Origin: Rhodothermales bacterium
GTDB taxonomy: Bacteria; Bacteroidota; Rhodothermia; Rhodothermales; VXPQ01
Reading direction: 5' to 3'
Length of the DNA stretch: 14,763 bases
Assembly (NCBI GenBank): GCA_028283985.1
Contig: JANQSQ010000012.1
Location: 1-14,763, forward strand
Part shown: piece after piece, positions 1-7,486 of the stretch
How the letters are laid out: the number at the start of each line of letters is the position of its first letter
How positions within the stretch are numbered: position 1 is the first letter of the stretch
Notes under the pieces: model-generated
Seen by the model: only the letters and a program-made list of their open reading frames with translations
Databases searched by the model: none
What the model was told of the DNA's origin: nothing
Translations under genes and position numbers: made by a program

Positions 1-1
1 A

Positions 2-541
2 CAAGGCAAAACAGCCCATGCCGCCCGGGCGCATCTCGGGCAAAACGCCATAGCAGCCGCTGCGAGAGACATCGAGCGCGCCATGGCGCTTGACTTCGAC
101 CGGGAGGATGTTTTTCTGGGATACCCTACGGTTACCGTAACTACCATAGCGGGAGGTGCGGCCCGAAACGTCGTGCCGGACCGATGTACGTTCACGCTCG
201 ACATCCGGTCGACACCGGCCTACACACACAAGGAGTTGATCGATATCGTGCAGGATGCGCTCGAGTCGGAGGTGCAGGTGCATAGCGAACGGATCGTACC
301 CGTCGCCACGGATGCAAACGAACGGATCGTCCGCGCATGTCTGCGGGCAATTCCCGATATCGAACCCATCGGATCTCCCACGGCGTCAGACTGGATCTTT
401 CTGGCCGATGTCCCCACGGTCAAAATCGGCCCGGGATCGAGTCAATTGTCCCACACTCCGGAAGAACATATCCCGATCGCCGAAGTGCAGCGCGCCGTGG
501 AAGTCTATCGTTCCGTCATTGAAGCATATTTCGAGCCATGA
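2..541 (+). CDS. M20-family metallopeptidase, ArgE/ArgE'-like deacylase (C-terminal part)
   Basis: The reading frame is open from base 2, so the N-terminus lies outside the window and 179 residues remain. The visible part begins inside the M20 dimerisation (lid) domain: GKTAHAARAH near residues 2-11 matches the family's conserved G-K-x-A-H-A-A-R-P-H stretch, whose His reaches into the partner's active site. It then returns to the catalytic domain, ending with the zinc-ligand His in SHTPEEHI near residue 150. The H-x-D and Glu-Glu catalytic motifs would be upstream and cannot be checked. M20 enzymes remove acyl groups from amino acids. The four-base overlap with argH points to an arginine-pathway role: deacylating N-acetylornithine, or N-acetyl/N-succinylcitrulline as in the variant pathway known in Bacteroidota and Xanthomonas. 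Which substrate applies is inference. DapE or a general aminoacylase is the alternative if context is ignored. No Shine-Dalgarno is needed for the coupled downstream gene. Confidence 0.85.
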   Translation, partial: QGKTAHAARAHLGQNAIAAAARDIERAMALDFDREDVFLGYPTVTVTTIAGGAARNVVPDRCTFTLDIRSTPAYTHKELIDIVQDALESEVQVHSERIVPVATDANERIVRACLRAIPDIEPIGSPTASDWIFLADVPTVKIGPGSSQLSHTPEEHIPIAEVQRAVEVYRSVIEAYFEP

Positions 542-1863
542 TACACCCATCGTCCCCCCCTCTCTGGAAAAAATCGGACGCAGCCGCAACACTCGAAGAC
601 CAGGTGATGCGATTCACCGTCGGAGAAGACTACCGGTGGGATACGCTCCTGTTGCCGTACGACATACAGGCAACCCGTGCACATGCCTGGGGGCTGGCGG
701 AAATCGGGATACTGACACAGACGGAATTCGATGCGGTCACCGAAGCACTGGATGCACTGGCGGAGCAGGAACGCGCCGTCCGCCCCGAAGACGAGGATTC
801 CCACACGGTGATCGAAAACTGCCTGACGGAAGCGCTCGGCGACACCGGCAGGAAAATTCACACGGGACGCTCCCGAAACGACCAGGTGCTCGCCGCGCTG
901 CGATTGTATCTCCGGGACGCCCTGCTGGAAATAATGCGGCAAACGGCGGACATGGTTCGCATCCTGTGTCAGTGGGGTAACGAGAGAGACCATTGGCTTA
1001 TACCCGGCTATACGCACATGCAGCGCGCCATGCCCGCGACGGTAGGTTTGTGGGCAATGGGCTTTGCTGAACTGCTCACGGTCGATATCGAACGTTTACA
1101 GGAAACAACGAAGCGCATCAACGTATCCCCGCTCGGATCAGCGGCGGGATACGGGGTGCCAGCCCTGGCGCTTCCCCGCCAGAAAATTGCCCGTAAACTC
1201 GGCTTCGACGGAGTGCAGGAGCATGTCACTGCCGTACAGTTATCGCGCGGAAAGCTGGAACTGGATGTGGTTCATGCGCTCGCGCAAATTGCGGGGACAT
1301 GCAATCGCCTTGCTGCAGACATTGTGCTGTATCACACAGCCGAGTTCGGTTTTCTGAAGCCGGCCGATACCTACGGCACAGGGAGCTCCATCATGCCTCA
1401 GAAGCGAAATCCGGACGTGCCGGAACTGGTGCGGGCGTCATATCACCGGATTCTTGCCGAAATGCAGTTGCTGGCGTCCCTCCCGGCAAATCTGCCGTCA
1501 GGCTACCATCGGGACCTGCAACTCACCAAGGAAGCGGTCCTGCGCGCCGTACACACGGCTTCGAACGTAACGGGCGCAATGGCCGTGGTGCTCCGGAATA
1601 TGCGCTTCGACAGGGCGCGCCTTGACCAGGCTGTATCCCCCGATCTGTTCGCCACTGCCCGCGCCATGGGTATGGTGCAAGAGGGAGCGCCGTTTCGGGA
1701 AGCCTATCGCCGGACCGCCGGCGAACTGGACGCTATCCGGAAACCCCCGGCCCAGGAAGCGCTGGAAACGTATCGCGTAGATGGATATCCCGGGCAGTGC
1801 CGGCCCGATCTCGTCCTGGAGCGACTAAACCGGATCCACGCGGAATCGGACAAAGCGAAATAA
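538..1863 (+). CDS. argH: Argininosuccinate lyase
   Basis: ArgH splits argininosuccinate into arginine and fumarate, the last step of arginine synthesis, as a cytoplasmic homotetramer of the fumarase/aspartase superfamily. The 441 residues are slightly short of the usual ~460. Visible superfamily signatures are the HTGRSRNDQ block (His108), GYTHMQRAMP at 157-166 (Thr159/His160) and the mobile-loop signature GSSIMPQKRNPD at 282-293 carrying the catalytic serine. The N-terminal DSHTVIE (His90) is also typical. The sequence around these blocks (e.g. GLWAMGF after the THMQ motif) is of the divergent type found in Bacteroidota rather than the Escherichia type. The ATG at 538 overlaps the stop codon of the M20 peptidase (ATGA), so the two are probably translationally coupled within one arginine operon. 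Aspartase, fumarase and adenylosuccinate lyase are less likely, given the ArgH-type HTGRSRNDQ block and the arginine-like neighbour. Confidence 0.95.
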   Translation: MIHPSSPPLWKKSDAAATLEDQVMRFTVGEDYRWDTLLLPYDIQATRAHAWGLAEIGILTQTEFDAVTEALDALAEQERAVRPEDEDSHTVIENCLTEALGDTGRKIHTGRSRNDQVLAALRLYLRDALLEIMRQTADMVRILCQWGNERDHWLIPGYTHMQRAMPATVGLWAMGFAELLTVDIERLQETTKRINVSPLGSAAGYGVPALALPRQKIARKLGFDGVQEHVTAVQLSRGKLELDVVHALAQIAGTCNRLAADIVLYHTAEFGFLKPADTYGTGSSIMPQKRNPDVPELVRASYHRILAEMQLLASLPANLPSGYHRDLQLTKEAVLRAVHTASNVTGAMAVVLRNMRFDRARLDQAVSPDLFATARAMGMVQEGAPFREAYRRTAGELDAIRKPPAQEALETYRVDGYPGQCRPDLVLERLNRIHAESDKAK

Positions 1864-1874
1864 ATTCCGCATCG

Positions 1875-2663
1875 CTACCGGTTCCAGTTCCACTCCGATA
1901 AGGGCGCAAGAAAATCGTGCGCCGTGAGATCGTAGTGCATAGGCGTCACGGAAACATGTCCGCTCTGAACCGCAGCGATATCCGTGTTTTGTCCTTCGTC
2001 AAGGTTGACAAAGGTGCCCGTCATCCAATAGTACGGCCGATTGTTTGGATCGACGCGCTGGTCAAACGATTCCTGCCAGCGGGAATGCGCCTGACGTGTA
2101 ACCAGCATACCCTTGATGGACGATAGCGGAAGAGGCGGAATATTCACGTTCAGCAGAATGCCCGGCGGCAAACCCTGCTCCAGCACTTTCTCCGCCACAG
2201 TGAAAGCGATCTCCTGCGACGCCTCGTAGTCGTGGGCGTCCCAGTCGCAGAGAGATACGGCCGCCGCGTCGATACCCAGAATAGCGGCTTCCGTCGCCGC
2301 GCTTACGGTACCCGAATAGATCACGTTAAGGGCCGTATTCGCCCCCCGGTTGATCCCGCTGACGACAAGGTCCGGCTCGCGGGGCAGCAACTCCCGGATT
2401 GCCAGTTTCACACAATCGGCCGGAGTGCCCTGCACGCCGTAGACACGCGTTGCCCTGCCCATGTTCGCATCCACGGGAAAAGCGCGCACAGGATCGCGCA
2501 GTGTAATCGCATGCCCGACGGCGCTTTGTTCCAGAAGAGGAGCCACCACATACACATCCCCCAACCTGACCATGGCCTCCGTAAGCGCCGCAATGCCCGG
2601 AGCGTTCACGCCGTCATCGTTACTGACAAGAATGAGCGGTCGGGGTCCATGATTCGAATCCAT
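1875..2663 (-). CDS. surE: 5'/3'-nucleotidase SurE
   Basis: SurE is a divalent-metal-dependent phosphatase that dephosphorylates nucleoside 5'- and 3'-monophosphates and is linked to stationary-phase survival. It is 262 residues, normal for the family (~250-270). The N-terminal signature SNDDG lies at residues 14-18 (Asp16 and Asp17 are the metal ligands), followed by Ser47 in EQSAVGHA and the SGINRGAN block at 102-109 (Asn105). Together these are the four expected metal-binding positions. The ATG at 2663 is fixed by a canonical AGGAGG ribosome site seven bases upstream, the clearest Shine-Dalgarno in the window. It is the last gene of the leftward run, 48 bp after panB, and ends 11 bp from the convergent argH. 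It was probably co-transcribed with panB, but the strong site suggests independent translation initiation. I see no obvious U-tract terminator between it and argH. Confidence 0.96.
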   Translation of the reverse strand: MDSNHGPRPLILVSNDDGVNAPGIAALTEAMVRLGDVYVVAPLLEQSAVGHAITLRDPVRAFPVDANMGRATRVYGVQGTPADCVKLAIRELLPREPDLVVSGINRGANTALNVIYSGTVSAATEAAILGIDAAAVSLCDWDAHDYEASQEIAFTVAEKVLEQGLPPGILLNVNIPPLPLSSIKGMLVTRQAHSRWQESFDQRVDPNNRPYYWMTGTFVNLDEGQNTDIAAVQSGHVSVTPMHYDLTAHDFLAPLSEWNWNR

Positions 2664-2670
2664 GCAAATG

Positions 2671-2676
2671 CCTCCT
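2671..2676 (-). promoter_or_regulatory. Canonical ribosome binding site of surE
   Basis: On the minus strand the bases read AGGAGG, followed by seven bases and the ATG of surE at 2663. This perfect anti-16S match decides the surE start. It stands out because most other starts in the window have no purine-rich box at the right distance. Confidence 0.85.
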
Positions 2677-2711
2677 CACATTTTGCGCGTACGCAGCAGG
2701 CTGCCACGCCG

Positions 2712-3542
2712 TCAATAACTTTCTTCTCCGGATGGAAAAGCGCGGGTGCGCACATCCTGCACGTAATGTTGCACCGCTTCCGTAATCGTTTCTTCAAGAT
2801 GGGCGTAACGCCGCACGAACCGGGGATTGAAATCGGTGTTCAGGCCCAGCAAATCGTGGGTAACAAGCACCTGTCCGTCACAATGCACACCGGCGCCGAT
2901 GCCGATAACCGGGATCGAAAGCGCCCCCGAAACATCGCGCGCCAGATCTGCAGGGATTTTTTCGAGCACAAGGCCGAAACAACCTGCTTCTTCCAGTAGC
3001 TGCGCATCTCTCCGGATAGTATCCGCCTCTTCCGTGTCCTGTGCGCGCACACGATAGGTGCCGAAGCGGTAAATACTCTGCGGAGTGAGGCCGAGATGAC
3101 CCATCACGGGAATGCCGGCGTCGGTGATACGCTGCACAGCCTCGAGGGCCGGTTCGCCGCCCTCCATTTTCACCGCATGCGCGCCTGCCTCTTTCATCAC
3201 CCGGACGGCCGAGACCAATGCCTCTTTGGAATTACCCTGATAGGATCCGAAGGGAAGATCCACCACTACGAGCGCGCGCCGCACCGCCCGAATGACGGAC
3301 CGGGCATGGTAGATCATCTGATCCAGCGTGATAGGCAGCGTCGTTTCGTACCCCGCCATCACATTGGATGCCGAGTCGCCCACAAGAAGTACATCTACCC
3401 CGGCGGCATCCAGAATACGCGCCGACGTATAGTCATAGGCCGTCAGCATGGCGATCGGCACGCCGGCGCGCTTCAGGTCCTGCAGCGTTTGCGTCGTGAT
3501 CCGCCTCGCGTCAAGCGCACCGGTAACTGATTCGCTGCTCAT
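2712..3542 (-). CDS. panB: 3-methyl-2-oxobutanoate hydroxymethyltransferase
   Basis: PanB (ketopantoate hydroxymethyltransferase) adds a hydroxymethyl group from 5,10-methylenetetrahydrofolate to 2-oxoisovalerate. This is the first committed step to pantothenate and CoA, carried out in the cytoplasm. At 276 residues it is near the usual 260-280. Signatures in order are LTAYDYTSARILD at 33-45, LLVGDSASNV with Mg ligand Asp56, VVDLPFGSY with Asp95, KMEGG with Glu127, GHLGLTPQS at 148-156 and LVLEKIP with the catalytic Glu194. The match is end to end. The frame stays open upstream of 3542 into the ompH gene, but the ATG at 3542 sits a few bases after a GAGGAAG purine box and gives the normal family N-terminus, so I chose it. 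It lies 55 bp downstream of ompH-2 and 48 bp upstream of surE. Its metabolic role is unrelated to the envelope genes before it, so it is probably a passenger in the run. Confidence 0.97.
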   Translation of the reverse strand: MSSESVTGALDARRITTQTLQDLKRAGVPIAMLTAYDYTSARILDAAGVDVLLVGDSASNVMAGYETTLPITLDQMIYHARSVIRAVRRALVVVDLPFGSYQGNSKEALVSAVRVMKEAGAHAVKMEGGEPALEAVQRITDAGIPVMGHLGLTPQSIYRFGTYRVRAQDTEEADTIRRDAQLLEEAGCFGLVLEKIPADLARDVSGALSIPVIGIGAGVHCDGQVLVTHDLLGLNTDFNPRFVRRYAHLEETITEAVQHYVQDVRTRAFPSGEESY

Positions 3543-3597
3543 GATCGGCTTCCTCTTCCCTTTCCCGGCGCGCTCGGCAGCCTGCTTCGAGACACCG

Positions 3598-4203
3598 CTA
3601 ATTCGCGTCCGAAGCGGCCGCTTCCCCGGCTGATTCCGCTGCTTCCCCATCCACATCCAGGCCCAGCGTACGGGCCACATCCAGTGTGATGTCCCGGACG
3701 GTTTCGGGGTTGACGAACAGCAGAAGAGGTTCCGTACCGACCCGCGTGCGCAACACGATGTCGAGACCGTTTGCGCCCGCCACCTCATTGATGGCGTCCT
3801 GTATTTGTTCCAGAAGCGGCTGCATCAGTTCAGCCTGACGCGCAGCCAATTGCTGATCCTGGTCCTGGGCTTCCTGCTGAATCTGCTGCTGCAGTTGCAC
3901 CAGTTCCTGTTCGCGCTCCTGACGACGATCCTCGGAAAGGAGGGACTGCTGCCGCTGGTATCGCTCCAGTTTGTCCTGATAGTCGGTATACAGGGCCTCC
4001 AACGCTTCCTGGCTGGCATCGAAGTCGGTCTGTAATTGCTGCTGAACCTCCTGGTACTGCGGCATATTGATCAGGACAACCTCATGATCGGTGAAACCAA
4101 TAGAAAGCGCTTGAGCATGCGCATCGGACGACCCGCCGGTCGTTGCAAAAGCAAGCAACACAGCGGCAAAAAGAAGACATCCTGCAGATATGCGTTTGAA
4201 CAT
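3598..4203 (-). CDS. OmpH/Skp-family periplasmic chaperone, second copy
   Basis: Skp/OmpH proteins are trimeric periplasmic chaperones that hold unfolded outer-membrane proteins on their way to the BAM complex. The 201-residue product starts with a signal peptide (Lys/Arg n-region, hydrophobic stretch 9-21, likely cleavage after AHA near residue 30). A short beta segment (ALSIGFTDHEVVL) follows, then a long glutamine- and glutamate-rich coiled coil at about 50-130 that would form the Skp tentacle, then the C-terminal body segment (NGLDIVLRT, then FVNPETVRDIT) typical of the family. The tail from about 180 is Ala/Glu-rich and looks disordered. It is a paralogue of the gene just upstream and lies 94 bp after it. 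The ATG at 4203 lacks a Shine-Dalgarno sequence. The family call is solid. Whether this copy or its neighbour is the functional Skp, or whether they form mixed trimers, cannot be read from sequence. Confidence 0.88.
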   Translation of the reverse strand: MFKRISAGCLLFAAVLLAFATTGGSSDAHAQALSIGFTDHEVVLINMPQYQEVQQQLQTDFDASQEALEALYTDYQDKLERYQRQQSLLSEDRRQEREQELVQLQQQIQQEAQDQDQQLAARQAELMQPLLEQIQDAINEVAGANGLDIVLRTRVGTEPLLLFVNPETVRDITLDVARTLGLDVDGEAAESAGEAAASDAN

Positions 4204-4297
4204 AATAGATCGTTGACGTTTTCTGTGTGATTCGTGGCTTCAACGGCAATACGCAGTACCCGACACACATATGTTTCGAGGCGCAGCGTGTGGACAA

Positions 4298-4837
4298 TCA
4301 ATTTTGACTGTCCGTGTCGATGCCAAGTTCCTCAAGAACATCATCGCTCAGATCAAGCTGGTCCCGAGCATACATGAAGATATAATCCCCCCCCTTGTCG
4401 AACACATAGTCGTACCCGTCACGAATAGCCACCGCCTCAATGGCTTCAAGCACGCTTTCCTGAACGGGGCGCACCAACCGTTCCTGCTCCTGAAAAAGAC
4501 GTCCCTCCGGGCCGAAGTACTGCATCCTGAGCCGTTCTATCTCTTCTTCGGCCTGAATGATTTCGTCGCGTTGCCGTTGCCGTTCCTCGTTCGTATAGAG
4601 CAATTCCCGGGCCTGGTACTCCCGAAAGAGTTCGTCCACTTCGTCGCGCTGCTCCTCGATTTCCTGCTGCCACTCCTGCGCCGTACGGTCAATTTGCTGC
4701 TGTACCGTCGCGTATTCCGGCAATTGCTCCAGGATATACTCCGAATCCACATAACCCACCTTCTGCTGGGCATATACCGGAGCAACCGAAAGCATCGCCG
4801 CAAAAAACAACGACACAAAAGAACAGGATGTATGCAT
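4298..4837 (-). CDS. OmpH/Skp-family periplasmic chaperone, first copy
   Basis: This is a 179-residue Skp/OmpH-type chaperone. The signal peptide has a hydrophobic core of about 6-19 with likely cleavage after VYA near 23. The body follows with QKVGYVDSEYILEQLPEY, matching the family's G-Y-V-D-s-e-x-I-l opening, then a charged coiled coil of about 45-125 and the C-terminal strand-helix DYVFDKGGDYIFMY followed by DLSDDVLEELGI, which is the classic OmpH ending. It begins 11 bp after bamA stops, so the two are surely co-transcribed, and chaperone and insertase form one functional unit. I chose the ATG at 4837 because it does not overlap bamA. A GTG at 4885 would add 16 residues including a Lys-Arg-Arg cluster that would make a better signal-peptide n-region, at the cost of a 37-bp overlap with bamA, so the start is uncertain. 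No Shine-Dalgarno is visible at either. Confidence 0.88.
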   Translation of the reverse strand: MHTSCSFVSLFFAAMLSVAPVYAQQKVGYVDSEYILEQLPEYATVQQQIDRTAQEWQQEIEEQRDEVDELFREYQARELLYTNEERQRQRDEIIQAEEEIERLRMQYFGPEGRLFQEQERLVRPVQESVLEAIEAVAIRDGYDYVFDKGGDYIFMYARDQLDLSDDVLEELGIDTDSQN

Positions 4838-4848
4838 GGCCCTGCGTT

Positions 4849-7338
4849 TTAGAATCCTTGCCCAAGCGTAAACTGGAATCTCCACTTTCTTGAACCGTCC
4901 TGGCCGGAAAAAGAAAAATCGTCAAAATTATACCCGTAGGTTACCTCGACCATCCGCAATATCGGGAGGTACATGCGCATCCCAACGCCGGCGGATCGAA
5001 ATAGTTCTACAGGGTTGTACAACTCGAAACGATCCCAGGAATTCACCGCATCAAGAAAAATATAGGGCTGCGCCGAGAGCTGCTCGGTCTGGATAGCCAG
5101 CCATTTTATTTCGGACATGTATTTGTTCAGAACGGTCCCCCCGACCGCCTCGTCGCCAAGACGAGGACCTATCGAAGAAATAGGGTAGCCGCGCATGTAC
5201 ACAATATCCCGTCCGAAATAACCATAATACGATTGAGTATCGAACGGCGACCCGCCCACAAGGAAGCGTTCGAAGTCCACCCGATCCCCCGTCAGCGAGC
5301 CCACATATCCGAAATCGGCGCCGAACCGGACGGACAGTTTGGAAGCCAGCGGCACGTTCCACTCCGTCTTGAAACGCGTCTTGTGATATTGCACAAATCC
5401 GGGGACCGGCGGAGCGATTTCAAGGGACAACGAAAAATTCGACCCGCTGGAGGGAAAGATCGGATGATCCAGCGAATTTCTGGAAAGACTCTGCTGGAAT
5501 GTAGCGATCCGACTGACGCCTTCGGGAATCGAATGGAAGAGCTCCTGGTTGTCGTAATGCTGATAGCGGAGCGCGCTTCCCATGCTGAACTTGTCGTCCG
5601 GCCATTGCAGGCGGCGTTCGTAGAATACGCGCACCGAAGCCGTTCTCAAATGCCCGTCCTGCCGGAACCCGTAACTGTACCTGGAAAATCGGCGACTGCT
5701 GCCGCCGCCGCCGCCATAACTCGAATAAGAAAGAGACATCCCGACCGGCGTAGGGCGCCCGCGGAACCAGGGTTCCGTATAGGAAAGCGAATAATTCTGG
5801 TAAAACGACCCGGTGGTCTGCACAGCCAGAGACAGCTGCTGCCCATCGCCGGATGGAAGAGGATCCCATGCAGACCCCTTGAACAGATTTTGCGCCGAGA
5901 AATTATTAAAACCGAACCGGAGCATCAGAATGGGCCCGAACGAACCCCAGGAGCCGGAAAGCTCCAGTTGGTCGCTGCTCTGTTCAACGACCGAGTAGGT
6001 CAGATCGACGGTTTTGTTCGCCTCGTCAATGTCTATGCCCGGGCCGCCCCCCAACGACTCCTGCGTGAAATAGTTAAGCTGGCTAAGGCGCCGAATCGAC
6101 TCCTGAATGGCGTCGCGACTGAACGTCTGGCCTGGAATCGTATATAATTCGCGGCGGATGACATGCTCCTTGGTCTTGGTATTGCCGGAAATACCTACAT
6201 CGCCGAATTGATATACCTCTCCTTCGATGATATCGAAATGAATGTCCAGCGAATCCCCTTCGGCCACGCGTATCGTCGGGTTGACATTGAAGCGCATATA
6301 CCCGCGATTCATATACAGGCTGGAAATATCGCTGCTGTTCTTGTTCTGGTACAGGTTCTGTTCCAGCTTCGATCGGTCGAACGCTTCTCCCTGTGCAATG
6401 CCAAGCGCATCGCCCAGAAAATCATCGGGGTAAATCGTGTTGCCCTCCCATACGATGTCGCGGACAAAATACTGCGGGCCTTCCTCGACTGTCATCTCGA
6501 CAATCATCCCGGGCTTATCCCCCTCCTGCACAAACACGGAATCGCTTAGAATCCGCGCATCGTAATACCCGTTATCGTTGTAGTGCCGAACGACATTGTT
6601 CAGGTCGTTTTCGTATTCGTTCCGGTCGAACTTCGCCCCACTCCAGAAACGCCACCATTTGTTTTCGTTCGTCTTCTTCATCTTGCGCTTCAGGCGAAAA
6701 TCGGAGACGGCTTCGTTGCCCGCAATCCGGATTTCTTCAACCCTCACCTTCTTCCCGCGGTCAATGGCAAAATCGATTTTCACCTGCCCGTCAGCGGTTT
6801 CCTCGCGCCGCACGTCCACTTGAGCAAGCAGGTATCCCTTTTCGCGAAAATACTCTTTGATTTGCCGGTCCGTGCGCTCAATATCGGAAGGACGAACGGG
6901 ACTTCCTTGTAATAGCGGCGCTTCCTCGCGCAAATCTTTCTGCTGTCCCTTCTTGATGCCGGAAAAGGCGTATTCGGCAAGACGGGGTTCCTCTTTCACC
7001 TCGATGGAAAGATACACGCCGTCCCCTGAGCGGCGCTCCTCCACGATCTTGACATCTGAAAAAAGTCCGAGGCGATACACCGAGCGAACCGCGTCCGCAA
7101 TGGCTTCGTCACCGGGTAACGTAACAATCTTGCCCGCCGTAAGACCACTTGCCTGGGCAATAATGGAGCGGGCGCTTTCGCTATCCGACCCTTCGACCGT
7201 AATGTCGAGAATCTCATAGGGAGTCGGAGGCGACCCATAGGGATCCGACGTATCGAAGGAACCCGTTATGCCTTGTGCGCCGACAGGAATGGCCAGCACG
7301 GCACAGCAGAAAAGAAGAATGGAAAACCTTGCGCTCAT
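4849..7338 (-). CDS. bamA: Outer membrane protein assembly factor BamA
   Basis: BamA (Omp85) is the essential outer-membrane insertase of the BAM complex. The 829-residue product has a signal peptide ending near AQG (residue 23), then five POTRA domains at roughly 41-118, 119-197, 198-288, 289-374 and 375-453, recognisable by repeated G-x-(h)-x-G-N-x-x-(h) turns such as IAGNEAV, WEGNTIY and ISGNTKT. A 16-strand beta-barrel follows from about 455. The barrel carries the Omp85 signature MRGYP (Arg716, the lid-lock VRGY/F arginine of loop 6) and ends with an aromatic beta-signal, RFQFTLGQGF, whose terminal residue is Phe. A (GGC)5 run encodes a five-glycine stretch in the barrel region. The ATG at 7338 is preferred over a TTG two codons upstream. 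ompH follows 11 bp later and uppS lies 142 bp upstream across a hairpin-bearing gap. No TamA/TpsB features are seen, and five POTRAs plus Skp neighbours make BamA the clear call. Confidence 0.97.
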   Translation of the reverse strand: MSARFSILLFCCAVLAIPVGAQGITGSFDTSDPYGSPPTPYEILDITVEGSDSESARSIIAQASGLTAGKIVTLPGDEAIADAVRSVYRLGLFSDVKIVEERRSGDGVYLSIEVKEEPRLAEYAFSGIKKGQQKDLREEAPLLQGSPVRPSDIERTDRQIKEYFREKGYLLAQVDVRREETADGQVKIDFAIDRGKKVRVEEIRIAGNEAVSDFRLKRKMKKTNENKWWRFWSGAKFDRNEYENDLNNVVRHYNDNGYYDARILSDSVFVQEGDKPGMIVEMTVEEGPQYFVRDIVWEGNTIYPDDFLGDALGIAQGEAFDRSKLEQNLYQNKNSSDISSLYMNRGYMRFNVNPTIRVAEGDSLDIHFDIIEGEVYQFGDVGISGNTKTKEHVIRRELYTIPGQTFSRDAIQESIRRLSQLNYFTQESLGGGPGIDIDEANKTVDLTYSVVEQSSDQLELSGSWGSFGPILMLRFGFNNFSAQNLFKGSAWDPLPSGDGQQLSLAVQTTGSFYQNYSLSYTEPWFRGRPTPVGMSLSYSSYGGGGGSSRRFSRYSYGFRQDGHLRTASVRVFYERRLQWPDDKFSMGSALRYQHYDNQELFHSIPEGVSRIATFQQSLSRNSLDHPIFPSSGSNFSLSLEIAPPVPGFVQYHKTRFKTEWNVPLASKLSVRFGADFGYVGSLTGDRVDFERFLVGGSPFDTQSYYGYFGRDIVYMRGYPISSIGPRLGDEAVGGTVLNKYMSEIKWLAIQTEQLSAQPYIFLDAVNSWDRFELYNPVELFRSAGVGMRMYLPILRMVEVTYGYNFDDFSFSGQDGSRKWRFQFTLGQGF

Positions 7339-7344
7339 AGCCAA

Positions 7345-7486
7345 CGGAAACAGCTACAGCCGTTTATAATGCGCCGGCTGAAAGCATTTATATACACGAA
7401 CCCGTCAGGAGGGTTTCCGAGCGGATCATACCGCCGCCGGGGCAAAGATGCCCTTTGCCCGCAAGCCCTCCCTGCTCATAACGAAT
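7345..7486. other. uppS-bamA intergenic region
   Basis: This 142-bp non-coding gap interrupts the leftward gene run. It holds a perfect 8-bp hairpin (7440-7460) and a weaker 5-bp AACCC/GGGTT inverted repeat with a 7-base spacer (7399-7415). Read on the minus strand it also holds two AT-rich boxes, TATATAAAT and TTATAAA, within about 60 bases of the bamA start. These could serve as -10 elements for a separate bamA promoter, but I cannot match a convincing -35 box to either. Confidence 0.4.
7440..7460. repeat. Perfect inverted repeat (8-bp stem, 5-base loop)
   Basis: GGGCAAAG and CTTTGCCC flank a five-base loop, about 27 bp downstream of the uppS stop on the minus strand. The stem is long and G+C-rich enough to form in RNA. 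No U-tract follows on either strand, so a classical intrinsic terminator is not supported. It could be an attenuating or RNA-stabilising hairpin, or an operator. Confidence 0.5.

Noticed and set aside
1864..1874. Bidirectional terminator between convergent argH and surE
   Set aside because: Only 11 bp separate the stops, and neither gene end shows a stem followed by a T-tract. Nothing beyond a short ACCGGT palindrome at 1878-1883 was seen.
2232..2999. 255-codon open frame on the + strand opposite surE and panB
   Set aside because: It spans two well-supported opposite-strand genes and their spacer, and its His/Arg-rich translation looks non-genuine.
3543..3788. N-terminal extension of panB by 82 codons
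   Set aside because: The extension overlaps the end of ompH-2, has no PanB similarity, and the ATG at 3542 follows a purine box and gives the normal family length.
4271..4852. 193-codon leucine-rich open frame on the + strand opposite ompH-1
   Set aside because: It mirrors the coiled coil of ompH-1; Leu-rich antisense of Glu/Gln codons is expected. The minus-strand gene has a signal peptide and family motifs.
5233..6147. 304-codon open frame on the + strand opposite bamA
   Set aside because: It is antisense to the BamA barrel and POTRA region, with no recognisable domain. BamA is unambiguous.
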